DNA of 64,000 bases. Origin: Gnetum montanum. Lineage: Eukaryota; Streptophyta; Gnetopsida; Gnetales; Gnetaceae. The position numbers and the translations under genes are program-made. Below are positions 32,850 to 47,800 of this stretch, in pieces. Each line of letters opens with the position of its first letter. Position 1 is the stretch's first letter. Below the pieces are notes generated by a model that saw nothing but the letters and a program-made list of their open reading frames with translations, was not told where the DNA came from and did no database searches. The stretch covers positions 126,964 to 190,963 of the forward strand of contig MNCI01015960.1 in the NCBI GenBank assembly GCA_015680685.1. Direction: 5' to 3'.

Positions 32850-35800
32850 GTACAAATCGCTTCCTCCATGCGTTTCTTGTGTTTTTCTGTAAGAATTATT
32901 TGAGTGCCTTAACCCACGTTTATGTTAGGGTTTTTTTTCGCTTGCTTTGAATGGTTGGATGTTTAGAGCATCTTGATTCAGTTAAATTTGAAATTTCTCG
33001 TTCCTTCGTGTTACTGTGATTCAAATCAAATAGACGCATGATTAAATCAAAGCGAAACTGGACAATGAACTAAAGTTCAAGTTTTTCTAACTTCACTAGG
33101 CGGCGTTTGTTCCGTACGTAAAATTCCAAGACACATGACGAAGTTATTTCAGTTTAATGTTCTCTCCCACAGTTAATTAGATGCGGTATCATTGTAAAAT
33201 GATGCGTGAACAGTTGGAACATCAGCTTCTATATTCTTAACTGATCAAGCTTCACACAACACATCATCACATTCTTTGTACATATCATAAGACCTATTCT
33301 ACTAGGTTTAACAAACGGAATATTGTCAAGGTAGTGATTTTTTGGTGGAGCCAAAAAGTTCTCCAGAATAACGAATCTCATGCATTCTCTGTGTTCGCTT
33401 TTTCTGTAGTGCACTTCTTGCACACTTGCACTCCATGTTCTTACAAGCTAAACTAGGTTAATAGATTATTAAGGATTTAAAAATACGTCTTTCTTGAAAT
33501 GCTTGCCTTTTTGCACCCTTGTCATTCCTTTTTCTATCAGAATCACAATGCGCAAATTAAAGTACCACAACAAACAAAAGGCACTTTTGGTGGGTGTATT
33601 AATGGGGAAAAAGAATGCAAAGCTTTAATCAGGATGCTTTAATGGTTCAATGGTTCACGAACAATTTTCTTATAAATGGTTTCACTGATGATTTGTTTCA
33701 TCAAGGGTGACTTGTTAATGCATAAAGGACAATCACTAAATGAGCAAGCTTGCAATGTCAGTACAAAACATTGACTATTTTGGAAGCTTTGAAGATTTAG
33801 TAAACACTATACTGCATTGCTGTTTTGAATGAACACCTGCTGCTTTGGTGAGGATCCTGTTAACCTTTGCTCAAGGCATTGTTATGGCTGACGAAAATCA
33901 GGGACATATTATGTTGTTGATGGAGCAGGTTACTCACTAACATTTAAATCTGCTGTGACTGATACTAGAAATTCTACATGAAATATTTGGAAATATCTTC
34001 ATTGACGTACTGTCACATTATGGCTAACAGGATCTGTATTAAAGCCTAGAATCTTAAAAGATGATTTAAAAGCACTCCTAGACATTGCCTTTATTGATAT
34101 GAAAATCAAGTTATCACTCTGTTAAAGTCCATACAAAGCCTTTAACACCCGTTACTCTTTCACTAGTGTCCTATGATGTGGCATCTGTTTATGAGCTTTC
34201 AGTTGACACTAATTTTTTTAGAACAAAACAACTGTATGAGATTGGACCTGTGGCTAATACTACTGTCTAGTTCCAGAGAATGAAAGAACAAAACAATGTT
34301 CCTACAATCATATTTCTAAAATGTGCATTGGATCATGGATTAATTTTTCATTTTTGAGATTCTAGATTGTGAATCGTTTAGAACTGTGAGTTGGAATTGC
34401 CTGGAATTCTGATATTGAATAAATATAGAAAAATAATAGCTGTGAGTTGGAAAAAACATAATAAATAACCAGGAATTGTTTGGAATTGATTGGAATTGTG
34501 ATCAGGAATTGCTTGGAATCAACATTGCTATTCTGACACTGATCTGGATCATGTTAAGCTTGATTGTGGTTTTGGGTAGCTGGAACTATTATTCCAATCT
34601 GCATTTCATAAGTATGGTTAGAATCATAGCCTTTGATGATCATCATTATCTTGCTGTCTTTTAGCCCATATATGATGGGATGATCATGAAGGTAGGTGAA
34701 GGATTTGACAATGACGTACTATGATCGGCTATCTACTTAATGCCATAGTCTTTGAACATATACTTTTCCCATGACCACAGGTGGCACATAATAATAACTT
34801 TTGATTATGAATACTGAAAAAAAAAAATCTATAAGCACATGTCATATTTAGAGACACTTTTTATATTCTTCGAATAATCTAGTCAGGAACAAGTTTAGTA
34901 ACAATAGTGGCAAGCATTCAAATCAAGAGACGGGAAGTTTGTGTGGGAAAGAAATAGTGAATTTGATTGACACATATACATGAATGAGCAATGATCATTG
35001 ACAACAAGAAATGAAGAGATATTGTACAAGACCAGTATCTCACAACAGAAAACTGTTGTAAAAAATGCTTGTAGGGGTTAAGTTTCTCTAAGGATAATGA
35101 CATGACATGAATATGCTTTTCTTCAAAAGATGTGAGAGAGTTTTTGCTACCAATAATCAACTATCATGATACAAGTGAATAGCCCTGTCATATCTTGTTA
35201 GATGCAGGAATCCTTATGCTTTAAAGTTACGGTTTTCTAAATCACACATAACAAGAAATTTCTAATCAGATTAACTATCCAACATGCAGAAGCAAAAGTC
35301 AAATTTATCTGGTTAGATGCAGAAATCCTCATGCTTTAAAGTTATAGTTTTCTAAATCACACATAACAAGAAATTTCTAATCAGATTAACTATCAAACAT
35401 GCAGAGTTAAAAGTCAAATTCAAATATTTTAAAAAACATGATTTTAATGTTCCAATCTGACATTTCAAAGTTTTAATATTGGTTTATGTAAGTGCATTAA
35501 TCATTATTTTCTTTTTTCCTTTTGCTGCATGTATGCTTCCTGCATGTCTTCCAAGATTATATTGTAATCATTGTCAATTGTTAAGGTGGATTTTGTTTTT
35601 CCATTTTTCTTTCCATTTTTCATTTTTCATTATAACTACATATAATATATATTTAATTTATTATAGATGATTTTTCTTGTATTTCTGGTTTACCTCTCAC
35701 TAGAAGACTTATTGATTCTACTTTATGGTCATATATTAAAGTTGTAAATTTTCTGCTCGCAGGCTGTGCAAGTGTACAACGCATTGCTGCTGAGCTGATT

Positions 35801-38800
35801 CCCAAATATGGGTTGTACTGTCCCAATGCACTTGAAACTGCTTGTAGAGTTATTGTGCAAATTGGCAAATGGAGTGCATCTACAGCTCTCTATGAAGAAA
35901 GTAATACGGTAATAGCCTTTGAAACGTTGAAGGCATGCCTTTTTGGGCTAATAGATATTGCACGTGCAGCTACATACATGACTTCAAACAAGTTGCTTGC
36001 CAGCGGTATCTGTTTGTCAATTTTCCAGACAGAACTATTATTTTTTATGCATCAGCTTGATGACAAGGGACTTTTTCAGATTGAGGATGCTGATATGGAA
36101 AAACTCTTTGGTCCTGAAGAATCTTTTACCGAAGTAAAAGAAAAAGGAAGACAAAAAAGTTTTTCACCAGGGGAAATTTTGTGGGAAATAACATCTATAA
36201 GTATTCTTAGGGTTTTTATTTGCTGGCCTCAAAGGATGTTAGCAGCATGCTTTGACCTTTTTGGATCAAAGGATGTTGAAAGACACAGAAGTGGGAATTG
36301 TTTCCTGAGCCTGATCATAGATAGGACATGCACTAATTCTCTTTCTGCATGTATGAGTAATGATGTCAAAATTACCTCCAATTTGGTAGATGATAATAGC
36401 AACATTGAAAATCTTCATGAAGAGAGTTTAAAAGCTGAGAAGGCTTCTGAACAAAGTGTTTCTGCAAAGTATTCAAAGGCCCTTCCTGATAGTTGCCTAA
36501 TTGTAAAGGTAAGTTGACATTTGCGAATCAGTGTTCTTTGTCTAAGACACAATTACATTTTTAGCTAGCATTACAATGTTTCTGGATATACCATTCATCA
36601 GAGTCACTGTTTGCTTCTATTTTAGTATTTACAATAAGAAGAAACCTTTTTTATAGTTTTTTTTTGAGAAAAAAATCCAAAAGCTGTATATTAACAGAGA
36701 AATTTACATCAGAATATCAGGCACAGACTAGACATGGGCCGAGCATGAGCTAAACAAAATTTTAAAGATTTTATTTTATTTCAAAAGTAACCTTTGTCAA
36801 AGGTTCTATTTAATTCTATTTTATTTTTGCATTTCCAACAGATAAGAAGATAGAAAAAGTGATGTCTATCTTTAGGGAAGCTGCTTACTGTAAAAAGTGC
36901 AGACATAAACTAGCTAAATTTAAATCACACAAAATTGCAAAGCTAGAATAACAGGAAACAAAAGAACACCATCGTTTATTGCTTCTAAAGTGAGAACATA
37001 AGAAAGATAACTAGAATACACTTACGAGCACATAAACCATAGGCCAAAGGATTTGGTGCCTTAACTTTTTCCAATTCCTTTGACTCTTCTTCCCCAAAAA
37101 GCTCACCAAGCTTGAAAGCACACAATAGAAATAAAATTCTCTCCAAAAGGCTCAATGGCATCACAGTGTCTTTCAATGAAGCCTTTACTTCTATTGCATA
37201 TCTTCAATTGATGGTCTTCTGGTGGTGTTTGTTTTCCCTACCTCTTTGTGTTCACAAATCATTTTAAAAATTCAAAAATATGACTGCAACCAGGCTGCAA
37301 ATTGCAGTTAGCTCTCTCATGTGTTTTAGCTGTGGGTTGTAACTGCACCGAAATAGATACTGGAAATTGGTCACTTTATGCCTGACTACAAGTTGCAGTC
37401 TCTTTGCAGCCTGAATTCGAATCTCAAATTTTTGCTGGTGTGACTGGGTTGCAAGTCACAGGGACCTCACATCTGCCTGTGGATTATCTATGAGCTTCAA
37501 TTCAATATCTTCTCAAGCCAAAGAGATCTCATACTTCACATGCTCTTGCAGCCAACAGCAAACTGCGGCAAGATTGTGAGTCACATCTTGCTCGCAACAG
37601 GCTACCAAAATACAAAAACAAGGGACTATGACTGGGCTGTGAGTCACACCTAGCCTCCAGTTGCATGCCCAACATAGTTTCAACACCCAAAATAGATTCA
37701 AATTCGAGACATAGACTCCGAAGGCTCAATGCTACCTCATGGAGACATAAAAAATACAATTTAGATTGAAGGAACAAGTGTTCTTGCGTGATTCATTCTA
37801 TGGACCTGTCGTAAGGATGGCAAAGCAACGTTACGTGTGAAGACAAATTGCATGCAACACACTTTTTAAGCTTATTCTTATTGCCATCTTATACTTGTGT
37901 ATTAAGTGGTTGTGTTTTAAAACCATGTTTTGGTGGGGCCTTTTATTGTTGAAATGGGTAATGCTTTATTTTCTATAACGTGTTGGGCTTTTTGCTTAGG
38001 CAGTTAAGCTTAAGTTTAGGGTTAGCGATTTTTCATATTGAGATGCGCTTGCTGGCATGGCTGAGGAAATAGTGTATCATGGAGATCAGAAGCAGTTCTT
38101 CCTGGCATAGTGCTTCCTGTTCCTGTTCTTTCTTGGTTTTACTGTTTTTCTGGGCTATTCAGTTCCTGCGTTCTGCTATTATTGTATTTGCTGCTTGTGC
38201 TTTTCATTAACAGGTATATGAATTTGACCCATTCCCTAGTGCATGCTTATTGATAGCTGGGCCTGATCGTTCACCAAGTCCCTTAGACCCAGATGTCAAT
38301 TGCAAGGAGAGTGAAGGTTTGCTCATGGCTTTCAGCCATCGGTATGTGTTTGTGTTGGTGCATCCCTGTCTGGAACTTGAGAATTTTATTAGGCCTTCTT
38401 TCTCATTCACCTTTTTTCTAACAATTTTAACTGGTTTTCCTTTCTTAACTACAGACGTTGATCTTTCCACTTTCTCTGAAAGTTCTTCATACTATATGGA
38501 ACATTACTGGAAAGTTGCTCTCATTTCCCTTTTGCATTTGTAACATAGAGTGTTCAACATTAGCTTTCAGTTCAACCGAGTATTCTGGTCTGTTGCACTT
38601 GGATGGATTGTGTGTTGGAGCTGGTTGGAGGATCTCCATGTTTGGTCAAAGGTGGTCTATGTTTTCCTTGACCATAAGAATTTATTTAACTGCTCTTGAT
38701 GTGGTTGCTTTCTGAGACATTGTTCCCTGTTCATCAAGGATCCTTAGGTTTCTTTGATTGATTGTATGTGTGATAGCTCCCAAATGTGCATTATGAAGCA

Positions 38801-41800
38801 CCGGTGATGTTTTAGATGTGCATTGATGCCTTTATTGCGCAAGTGCAATTTTTTTCTGGTGTGGTATTACTTTGCCCTCTGGTTGTATTAGAGGTTTGTT
38901 AGTGTATAGACTGCAGTGCTTCTTGTTTTTTCTTACTTTATATGTTTTTCTGCATCATTCTTGTGAACAGCATTCTTTTGTTTATGGTGTTAAGGGTATG
39001 AGCATTTGGATGTTCTCTTCTGCTGTTGTTGGTTATATGCTCCTTCATAGGTTCACGATTTTGTCTACCAGATAAAATGTGGATGGTAGATGCAGTTCCA
39101 GGAGCACTGGTCAGGGAGGTAGAGGATGCATGTTCTGTGGTCTTGTACACACAGGTATCTGGAATTGGTTTGTGTTTCTTTTCAGTGGATGCTCTATGAT
39201 TTTGAGGTGTCACATGTGTCTGATTTGAATTTGTTGCTTCCACAATTGGGATGTTGGTGGCAGGGTTACATTAAGGATAGGATAAGCTTCTGTTTCATTT
39301 TAGCATCAAAAGTCAAGCTTTTCTCCTTTTGGATACATAATAGGCAAGGCTTAATAGACAACGAGTGATGATTGTGTGAAGTTGTGTTCGGGTTCTTGAA
39401 GCACATGCTTTTGTGTGGCCGTTGGTGTTTGCAAGCCTTCTTGAGTGTTAGACAAGGCATCTTTCATCTTATACCCTGAGAGTTGTTTATGAGTAGTAGC
39501 TGCACACATGCTGAATTAGGGAGTGGGGTGTTGGAACTGGAAATAATTGAAATATAGGTACACCCTAAGATATATAGTCCAATTCAAACTTTATAGCTCA
39601 TCCTTGTCCCACCGGAATTAAACCTATAACTTTGAGCTTCCAAATCAAGAGTGGTACCACTAGGCTTTCTTAAGTGACACATGCTTGTGTTTAATAGAGG
39701 CTGTGTGTTTACATGTTAACCACCTAAAATTCTAAAATTATGGACTTATTAAATAACATATTTGATGGTATTTATTATTTGGACAACCACTAATTCCAAA
39801 GCTAATATGTGCTCTATTCTTTCTTGAATTAAGAAGCATCATAACTAGATGGATTGTAAGGAACTTTGTTTAAATTTTTTATTGTAGTATATGTTGATAT
39901 GCAAAATTTAGATAGCTAATCAGCTCCTTCAAAATTATGTTTAGAGAGACTAATGCCTAAGGTACCTCCTGCATAGGTATGGAAACCCTGGAATAGTCTA
40001 AGTGGTATCATACATGACTACAAAGGTATATATTTTTTAAATCAAACCTTAAAGGAAAATAACAAACATTCCAAGGTGATTTTAAAAGCAAAGAAAATAA
40101 GAAACCAGGTATTACTTAACATAAAGGAATTCACACTCCTGTGCAGTTATTACATAACAGGATAGATGAAAGAAAACAGACTTGAAAACACCACGATTTA
40201 ATGACTAGGGGTATTGTAGATGAATGGGCTTCTTCTATTTGGCCAATCCTCTAGATGAGAGCTTGGCTTTCTTGCAGCAATTCCTCAACTTCTGAAAGGA
40301 GCCGATCTGAATCTTGTTGATGTTGGAGGAAATCACTCTGAATTGAGAATTCTTTGTATCCTAAGAAACTCAATGTGTTTGTAACAGCTTCAATGCTGTT
40401 TTGGACATAGGATAGTTTGGGGCATGTAGAAGAAGATGCTTGGGAGTTTGGGAAATTAGGATTGTTGGGAGGATTAAACAAGGGGGGAATGTTGGAATCT
40501 TGGAGAATCTTTTTCTCTTTTCTTCTTCTTCGATCTAGATGTCTCCTTGATTGGAAGCAGAGGAGTTGCTGCAAGAAAGTCAAGCTCTTATGCAGTTTAA
40601 TGTTGCGTACTGCAACATTAACTAACAGTTAATGGTTTTGTTTAACGTCATGTTCATACACAATACGTTTGCTTTCTTATGCAGTTTCCTGCAGTTTCTC
40701 TACATGTATCTTAGTAGTTTCTGAAATTTTAGAAAATATTTTTCATGTCCTGCATTGTTTTTCATCGTTACTTCAGGTTTTAGAAAGAGATCCATCTCTG
40801 AGAAGCTGGTTGCATTCCAAGTTTCATAGGTATAAGTCAAATTCTGAAGGCATGTCAGAACCCATGTTTAAACTGAAAAGGCTTCTAGATCAGTTTCAAG
40901 CATACAGACCTAATTTGATTTCTGAAGATGAGATCAACTGTGGCAGATCTGGAGATGAAGGAGGGTGTGATGACTATATGATTCGAAAAATGTCACATGC
41001 TAAAGACATGCTTACTCATCATTCTTTCATGCATGGACAATGTTTGAAAAATGCAGGCAATGGAACACATAAATTTCTTTCTCGTAATATCCAATCTGAT
41101 GAGGAAGGAACTGTCAAAGCAGGATACTCAGCTAATTCTTTATTAGTTGATCAGAGATCCCTGAAAGATCCTTCAGGTCAGGATTATGGCAGTTCCACAT
41201 CCTGTGATGATGATGGTAACAACCGATTTCAGGAATCTGAATTCAGGAGTTGCCTATCTTCCAAGGCATATAAACATGACAGTTCTTCAACGTATAGTGG
41301 CTCTTGTAGCAACACTGGTCAGACATTTGAACAGAAAGAATATCCCTCAAGGATGAAAGGAAGGTGTATGTCTTATGATGATCTAACCAAATCTGTGCAC
41401 CATGATCATTCAGTAGCTACATCTAGAAATGAAGTAAATAGTGGTGCTGCAATGTTGCCCACTAAGCATGTTATGAGTTCAAAGCTTCATCCTTCTCCTA
41501 TTTGTGGCCAGGTGGCTTGGTATTCAGATGGTGATCCCGCTGCAATGGATGTTTTTGCTGCATCAAAACAATTGTGGGTTGGATCACTGGTAAAGATGTA
41601 ACAGAATCTTCTCTGACACAGAGGTTTGAAAGTTATGGCCCCGTGGAGCAGGTGTCCCTGTTTTGTTCGTTGGATTTTGGATTGATTGAATTCCAAAATA
41701 TCAGGGATGCAATCAGAGCTCGGGAAGGTTTACAGGGGACATCACCTTGGGGTTCTGCGCTGCGAGTCAAATTCTTGGATGCAGGCTTAGGTAGTAGAGG

Positions 41801-44800
41801 GGCTATTGGTGGTGCAGCGGTAGGTGCTAGTTGTCATGTCTATATAGGAAAGGTACCAGATCAGCGTACCAAGGATGAGCTTTTGAAAGAAATAATGTGT
41901 TCAGGACTGAAAAATCCACATACTGTCACAGATCTTAATAGTTCGAGTGCATTATTGTTGGCATTTGATGCCCCAGAAGAAGCAGCAGCTGTGATGGCAC
42001 ACATTAGACAGAAGCGCAGAGAACGTGGTTATTTAGGAGCCTCATCTAAGGTGGCTATTGGAAATCAGTCTCTTAAGGAGAGTGGTGGAAATCGGCATTT
42101 ATGGGTAGGTCGCGTGGATAGTGGTGTTTCAGAAGATGAGTTAATTAATGCTTTCAAACAGGTTGGTGAACTCACAGGTTTGAAGATTGTTAGACAGAGT
42201 GCATGTTGCTTTGTTGATTTTGTATCACCAGAGTCGGCAGCAATGGCTAAATCACTGTTAAATGGAAAGAAATTTGGGTCTCAAAATATAGTAGTCGATT
42301 TTAAAAACAATGGCAGACTTGGTCATGCCAATTTTGCAGGATCACCTCCTTCTAGTGGAAATACAAACACATCTTTTTTACCAGTACTTTACTCGTTGTG
42401 TAAGAAGTATAACATCAATACATACTCAGGGAACCTGAACAATATGAAATTGAAAAGTGCACGTGGTGGAATTAGTAGAGAAGTGGCAGAACGAGTACCT
42501 ACCCATACACTTTGGATTGGGCTTCCTGACCCAGCTTTCCATTTTATTAATGAAAATGAGATTAAGATGCTCTTCAACTTAGCTGCTGGAACATTTGGCT
42601 CTGTAACAAAGGTAAAAAGTGCAAAAACTACCAGGGGGCCATGTATCTTTGTTGAATTTGATAGTGTGGAGGGGGCATCTGCAGCTTTAAAGAATATGTC
42701 CGGACGATTAGGTTGTATTCAGATCGAGTATAGGTAAGCTCTTATTGCTTTGCTGGATTACAGAATTTTTTTTAAAAAATATTATCAGTACGTTTTATGA
42801 TAGCCACTGAAATCTCCATGGTTTGTTACACTACTTCAAATGTCACAGTGTTACTATCTTTTGCCTTATAATTTATTCTTAATGGTGGATATGTCATATT
42901 TGTTCTGATTCAAAATTATTGCAGTGAATGCTGAATTTATGAGATATTGTTTTTATCCATCTCTTGGCTGCTTTTCACTATCCATCTAGGGTTGTAGTCG
43001 TGAGAATCCTTTAACGGCAGAAATACACCTGACACCTTTGCCAGTAGGAATCTCTTGTACAGTCTAACCCCTACCTAGAGAGTTGAACTATTGACTTCTT
43101 ATTTGAGATTAAGAGGACTTAATAACCTACTTCATTTTTGGACAGATAAAAGATTTCATTAATAATATGTTAGAGTTTCTAGGGGCTGTCTGCATCCTCA
43201 TTAGGATTATAATGTTAAAACTTATTACAATCCTTATTTACTCTTCTAGATAAATTTGTATTGCAAACTTGAATCTAGCTGGCTGAAGCTAGTCTATTCT
43301 TTTATCAAGCTCATCTCTTTGTGAGTTTTCGTTTTTATTTTACGTAACTGATACATCACTCACAACCTGTCATGGGTGAATTTTAGTTTAACTTCTGGTT
43401 CTTCTTGTTCCTCTTTCTTCCTCTTATCTACACTGTAATGAGTTAGATTACTGCTCCTAATATTGATCTGAATGATTGCGAGAACCTTATGTGATTGGTC
43501 TTTCATAGCTCGTGGATAATTAAACTCACAAACTACCACTCTTCTAATAATGTCATTCAAGAATGATGGCATTTAACTTCAGCCTTCATAAATTTTATTC
43601 TTAATAGGTTTTGGAAGTTTCTATTGCAATATCACCAAGATAGGAAAATATTTGTTTTAGGAAGAATGCCGACTTTTAGTTTTTACTTTTTACTAACATG
43701 ACATAATGACCTACTATGTTTTGAGAATTTTATAAATTATCTTTATATCTGTTTAAGAGACCATCATTTGAAGCAATGGTAAGGTGCTTGTTTCTCAAGT
43801 CAAAAAATGTGGCTTTGAGCGTGGGTGCAGCTACTTGATGAGGTTAGACTTTTGCTTATTTACTGACCCTTCTTGTGCTATGGGTATTGAGGCTCTGGGT
43901 GATGATCCTTTTTATCTTTATATATCTGTTTGGTAAATGCTTCTGCAGTAGCTTAACATTTAAAGCTAGTATGCTTTACTAATAGTTATAAACACAATGA
44001 ATCATAGGCTTGTAAAATTTTGTTCATTGTAGATGGAAGCTGCTGAAGGCAGAACACAACTTCAGACCACAGTAAACAAGTAAATGATAAAAAAAGGCTG
44101 TTCAAAATATAGCTACTACAAATATGAAAGAGGGTATTTGTCCAAATTGAAAAGAAAACAACAATATGTGATAAGTTATTATGTAGTTCTGGAAAAAAAT
44201 TATAAATTTGGTGAAGTACGAGTTATTAATTTTACTACTGAGAAAAGAATAGTTTGTGGAATGAATACTAGTCTCGTGAAGAACTCACAGTTGCGTAGGG
44301 AATATAGTGGAAGATCATGAGAAATAAGTTGAAAAATAATCTTTCTTAGGAAACACTACTAACCATCAAAGACTAATAAGTCCATTGTTGGAAGATACCT
44401 AAGTAGGTGATATGACAAACAAGAGACAGTTAAAGACAGACTTTTAACATTGTTTACAATAGAGGATTTAAGAAACAACAGCAAGAAAATGACAAAATCT
44501 TAACATCTTTTGCAATAGTGGCTGGAAGAAACAATTGTGACCATTTTTGCAAAGCATATAACAGTTACCGGCTATTTTTGTAATATTATTCGTAATAGTT
44601 GTAACATCATTCATAAAGTTACAAGCTCCAAGTTTTAAATAGCAGTTACAAGCTATTTTTATAAAAAATCAAATGAATTTTGCAAACATTCAGGAATAAG
44701 AATCTATGCTAACAAAGCAAAGATTATGACATGTGAGGTTGAAAATGATGATTGCATTTAAAATACAAAGATGCTAAAATTAAGGGTTAAATCTTACAGA

Positions 44801-47800
44801 TTTAGTTGTTTAAATGCCATATAAATATACTAACGTGTGATTAAGGAGGTAGAAAGGCGCTATATGATCTCAAAAAGCAAATTTAAAAGAGAGGCAATCT
44901 GGAGTTGGAAATTGAGGAGACAAAGTTTCAACGTTAATGTGATATCAACAATTCTAGATGGTTATGTTGTATGATGTTCAAGCTTAATTGAAAAATACTG
45001 GAAAAAGAATAGATATTGAAGCCATTTTTGAAGAAGGATCTAAGGTATAATTCCAAGTCCAATATGAAACTCTTTTGTCTGAAGGAGGCACGCTACTATT
45101 CGAGGCTATTCTCAGATGAAGTAGTTCATACAAGTTGTAAACATTCATGGTTTTATCAAAGAAAAACGTGACTCAGATGGCTAACATTGAGAACATGCTC
45201 GTTTTCTTGACGGTGGGAAGTAAGCAAGTGCAAAAATTTTGGAGCAGTGAACACAAAAGAAGACATTTTACTCCAAACAGTTTGAGGTGAAGATCTTATA
45301 AAGTGTACATCTTACTTAGATGGCACAATTTCATTGTGTTTAAGAAGAATACAAATTAGTTTTCATCACCTAATAATTAAAATAGATTGATGGACATGGA
45401 TTGGACATGAAGAAAAAGCATGTAAATTTTGCTTAGTTAACATCATCGATGATGAATAGCTGGTCTTTGTTAATTGTTTACTTGTGTTTGTATTCTCTCC
45501 AAAAAAGAATGAGGAATATTTGTTGACAAGTAGTGTATTTTTCCAACTTACTGTTGTGGCCTTGGGCCATTGCATTGTTAAAGTTTCAAATATGATTAAA
45601 TAGCTCCCTTAGTATTTTGAATTTGTAATAATAAAAATCTAATTCACTCTCATAAGATAACTATTACGTTTCCATTGTAAGACAGGCATGTTTTAATGAA
45701 GTTTGTAACAGCAGTTATATTCCTTGTGGGCTAAAACCTAATTGTTGTTAGTGTCCATGCTTACACTAATAAAACCCTAGTAATAAAAATCTATTTTGCT
45801 CATAAGACAGACATGTTTTAATGAAGTTTGTAACAGCAATTATATTCCTTGTGGGTTAAACCTAATTGTTGGTGTCTATGCTTACACTAATAAAGCCCTA
45901 GTTGCACAAGCAAGAAACAATCATAGAATCAAGTTTCTTTCCTTTATAGATGTTAAATTGGATGTGATATTTCATGAAGGGTTTTGATTGATCACTAGAT
46001 AGGAAAGGGCGACTTGTATAACTTTGATGATTTGAACAAAGAAAATTGGAAGTTAATCATAGCTGTAAGTTCAATCTTGAAACTTAAGACCAATATAAGG
46101 TGAGATGAATTTGATACAGGAAGATCCAAGTACAATATAAGTTTATCAATTGGAAACAGAAATGGGCATGTACCGAATTTGAAATCTGGAGTTGTAAAAT
46201 GGAAAACAGCTTACTGGGAAAAAATTCAGATACGAGAGAACGACTGTTAGTCAAGATATCTGGTTGCTTACAACCAGAGAGGCTAAGTATTTGAGTTCTA
46301 AAGTTTATTTGTAGATTTGTGTCCAATCAAATGCTGATTCTAAAAAGTTTCAAAAATGTTCAAAATGTCGTAGAATATTACTTCAAACAGAAAGAACAGC
46401 AGCAACAGCAAAAGGAACATAAAAACATGCGTCCCACAAGCATACAAGCCTAATCATGATATGCCTCCCTTTATAGCCTCTCGTTATGGTTTTTGCACTC
46501 TTCTGGAATCTTCTAGATATCCCTTTAGAACCTTCTACCCTCCCTTTCATAACAGTGTTAATATTATGATGATTAGATTACAAAAATAGCTGATTAAAAC
46601 TACTAAAAAACTGGTTTTATAAATTAAAATAAAAAAGATTTGGGCTCACAACCTTTTTTTTCCTTGAAAACAATTTTGGCTAGCCTCCAAGGAAAGAAGA
46701 GCTTCACAATACATTTTCTTTAATGCTCATGTTTCTGCTTTTATTTTATCACATGCTTTTAAGGCAGGTAACAACATTGTTCTTCATGGGAATCTTTTGG
46801 ATGTTGACCAATCCTTCTATTTCACTGTTACTAAAATGACTTTATGTATTGATTTTGCAACAGTAACACAATCAATAGGATGCATGTCACAAAACACATA
46901 CTTTATTTTGTTTCACACCTAAGGAAACTAGAAAATTGTGAAGCCACAATTATACTAATGCTGTTTTGAATGTGACGCTAAATCTTGTAGCTCTATTGTT
47001 TAATTGGTAAATATGGTCTTTTTGTAAGTGATGAGCCATTGTTAGTTAATGGGTTTTTCTAGATGGTTCTGTGGGGTCTGTTTTTAATTGTAGAAGTGAT
47101 TTCTTTGGAATCCTACATTGTTGAGATCCTTCTAGAAGGACAATATCTACATGTTTCTAGATTAGAGGTTGTAACATGACTTTGCTTATTTAAGGGCTTG
47201 ATCCCTTAGACATTGTATGCGAACACCTCATTTGGATCAATTGAGTAATAAGAGCTTGGCTCCTCCTATAGAAGCTTCCCTCTATTTTTGAGTGTTTTAC
47301 CTCAAAAATCTTGTGTCTTTTACTTGCCGCTTTGCATCAGCTGCTATTCTAGTTTGGGGCTTGGTTTTGCCCTTATTTGATTATTTTCAGGATTACTCAT
47401 AAATCTGAAACTGCTATGTGTGATAAATCCAAGACGGTCTTAGTGGACCTAGCTAAAAATTCAGTTCAGTTTCAGTTTTTATTACAGTACCAACTACATA
47501 AGCTATGCCAAGCCCCTTGCAAACCAGAGCATACATCACTGAACCAAGTGTAGACTCATATGACACATTTTTTATTTGTGTCCTTTAATGTGAGCTTTCT
47601 GGAACAAGCCACTTTTGGTTAACTTGAAGTGGAGGTTAAGATGAGTAATAAGCACATGTGCATCAGACATAACAAACTTGTACAACATTTCGTGAATGTA
47701 CTCTCTCTGGCTTAACCACCAGACTTTGCTCTTCCTGTCTCTTTCAATTTTCATGCCAAGAAATTTTCTTGCTGCTCCTAAATTTTTTATGGGAAAGCTC

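Larger units (their letters stand above)
38342..40776 (+). other. Intron 3 (2.4 kb), possibly split by a micro-exon
   Basis: GTATGT...CTTCAG. It contains a candidate 25-bp exon at 38971-38995, a tRNA-like remnant at 39612-39672 and an unexplained minus-strand frame at 40251-40583. Confidence 0.65.

Noticed and set aside
44084-44320. 78-residue Lys/Tyr-rich frame considered as a Copia gag piece
   Set aside because: It lacks a readable zinc knuckle or capsid motif; too weak to call.
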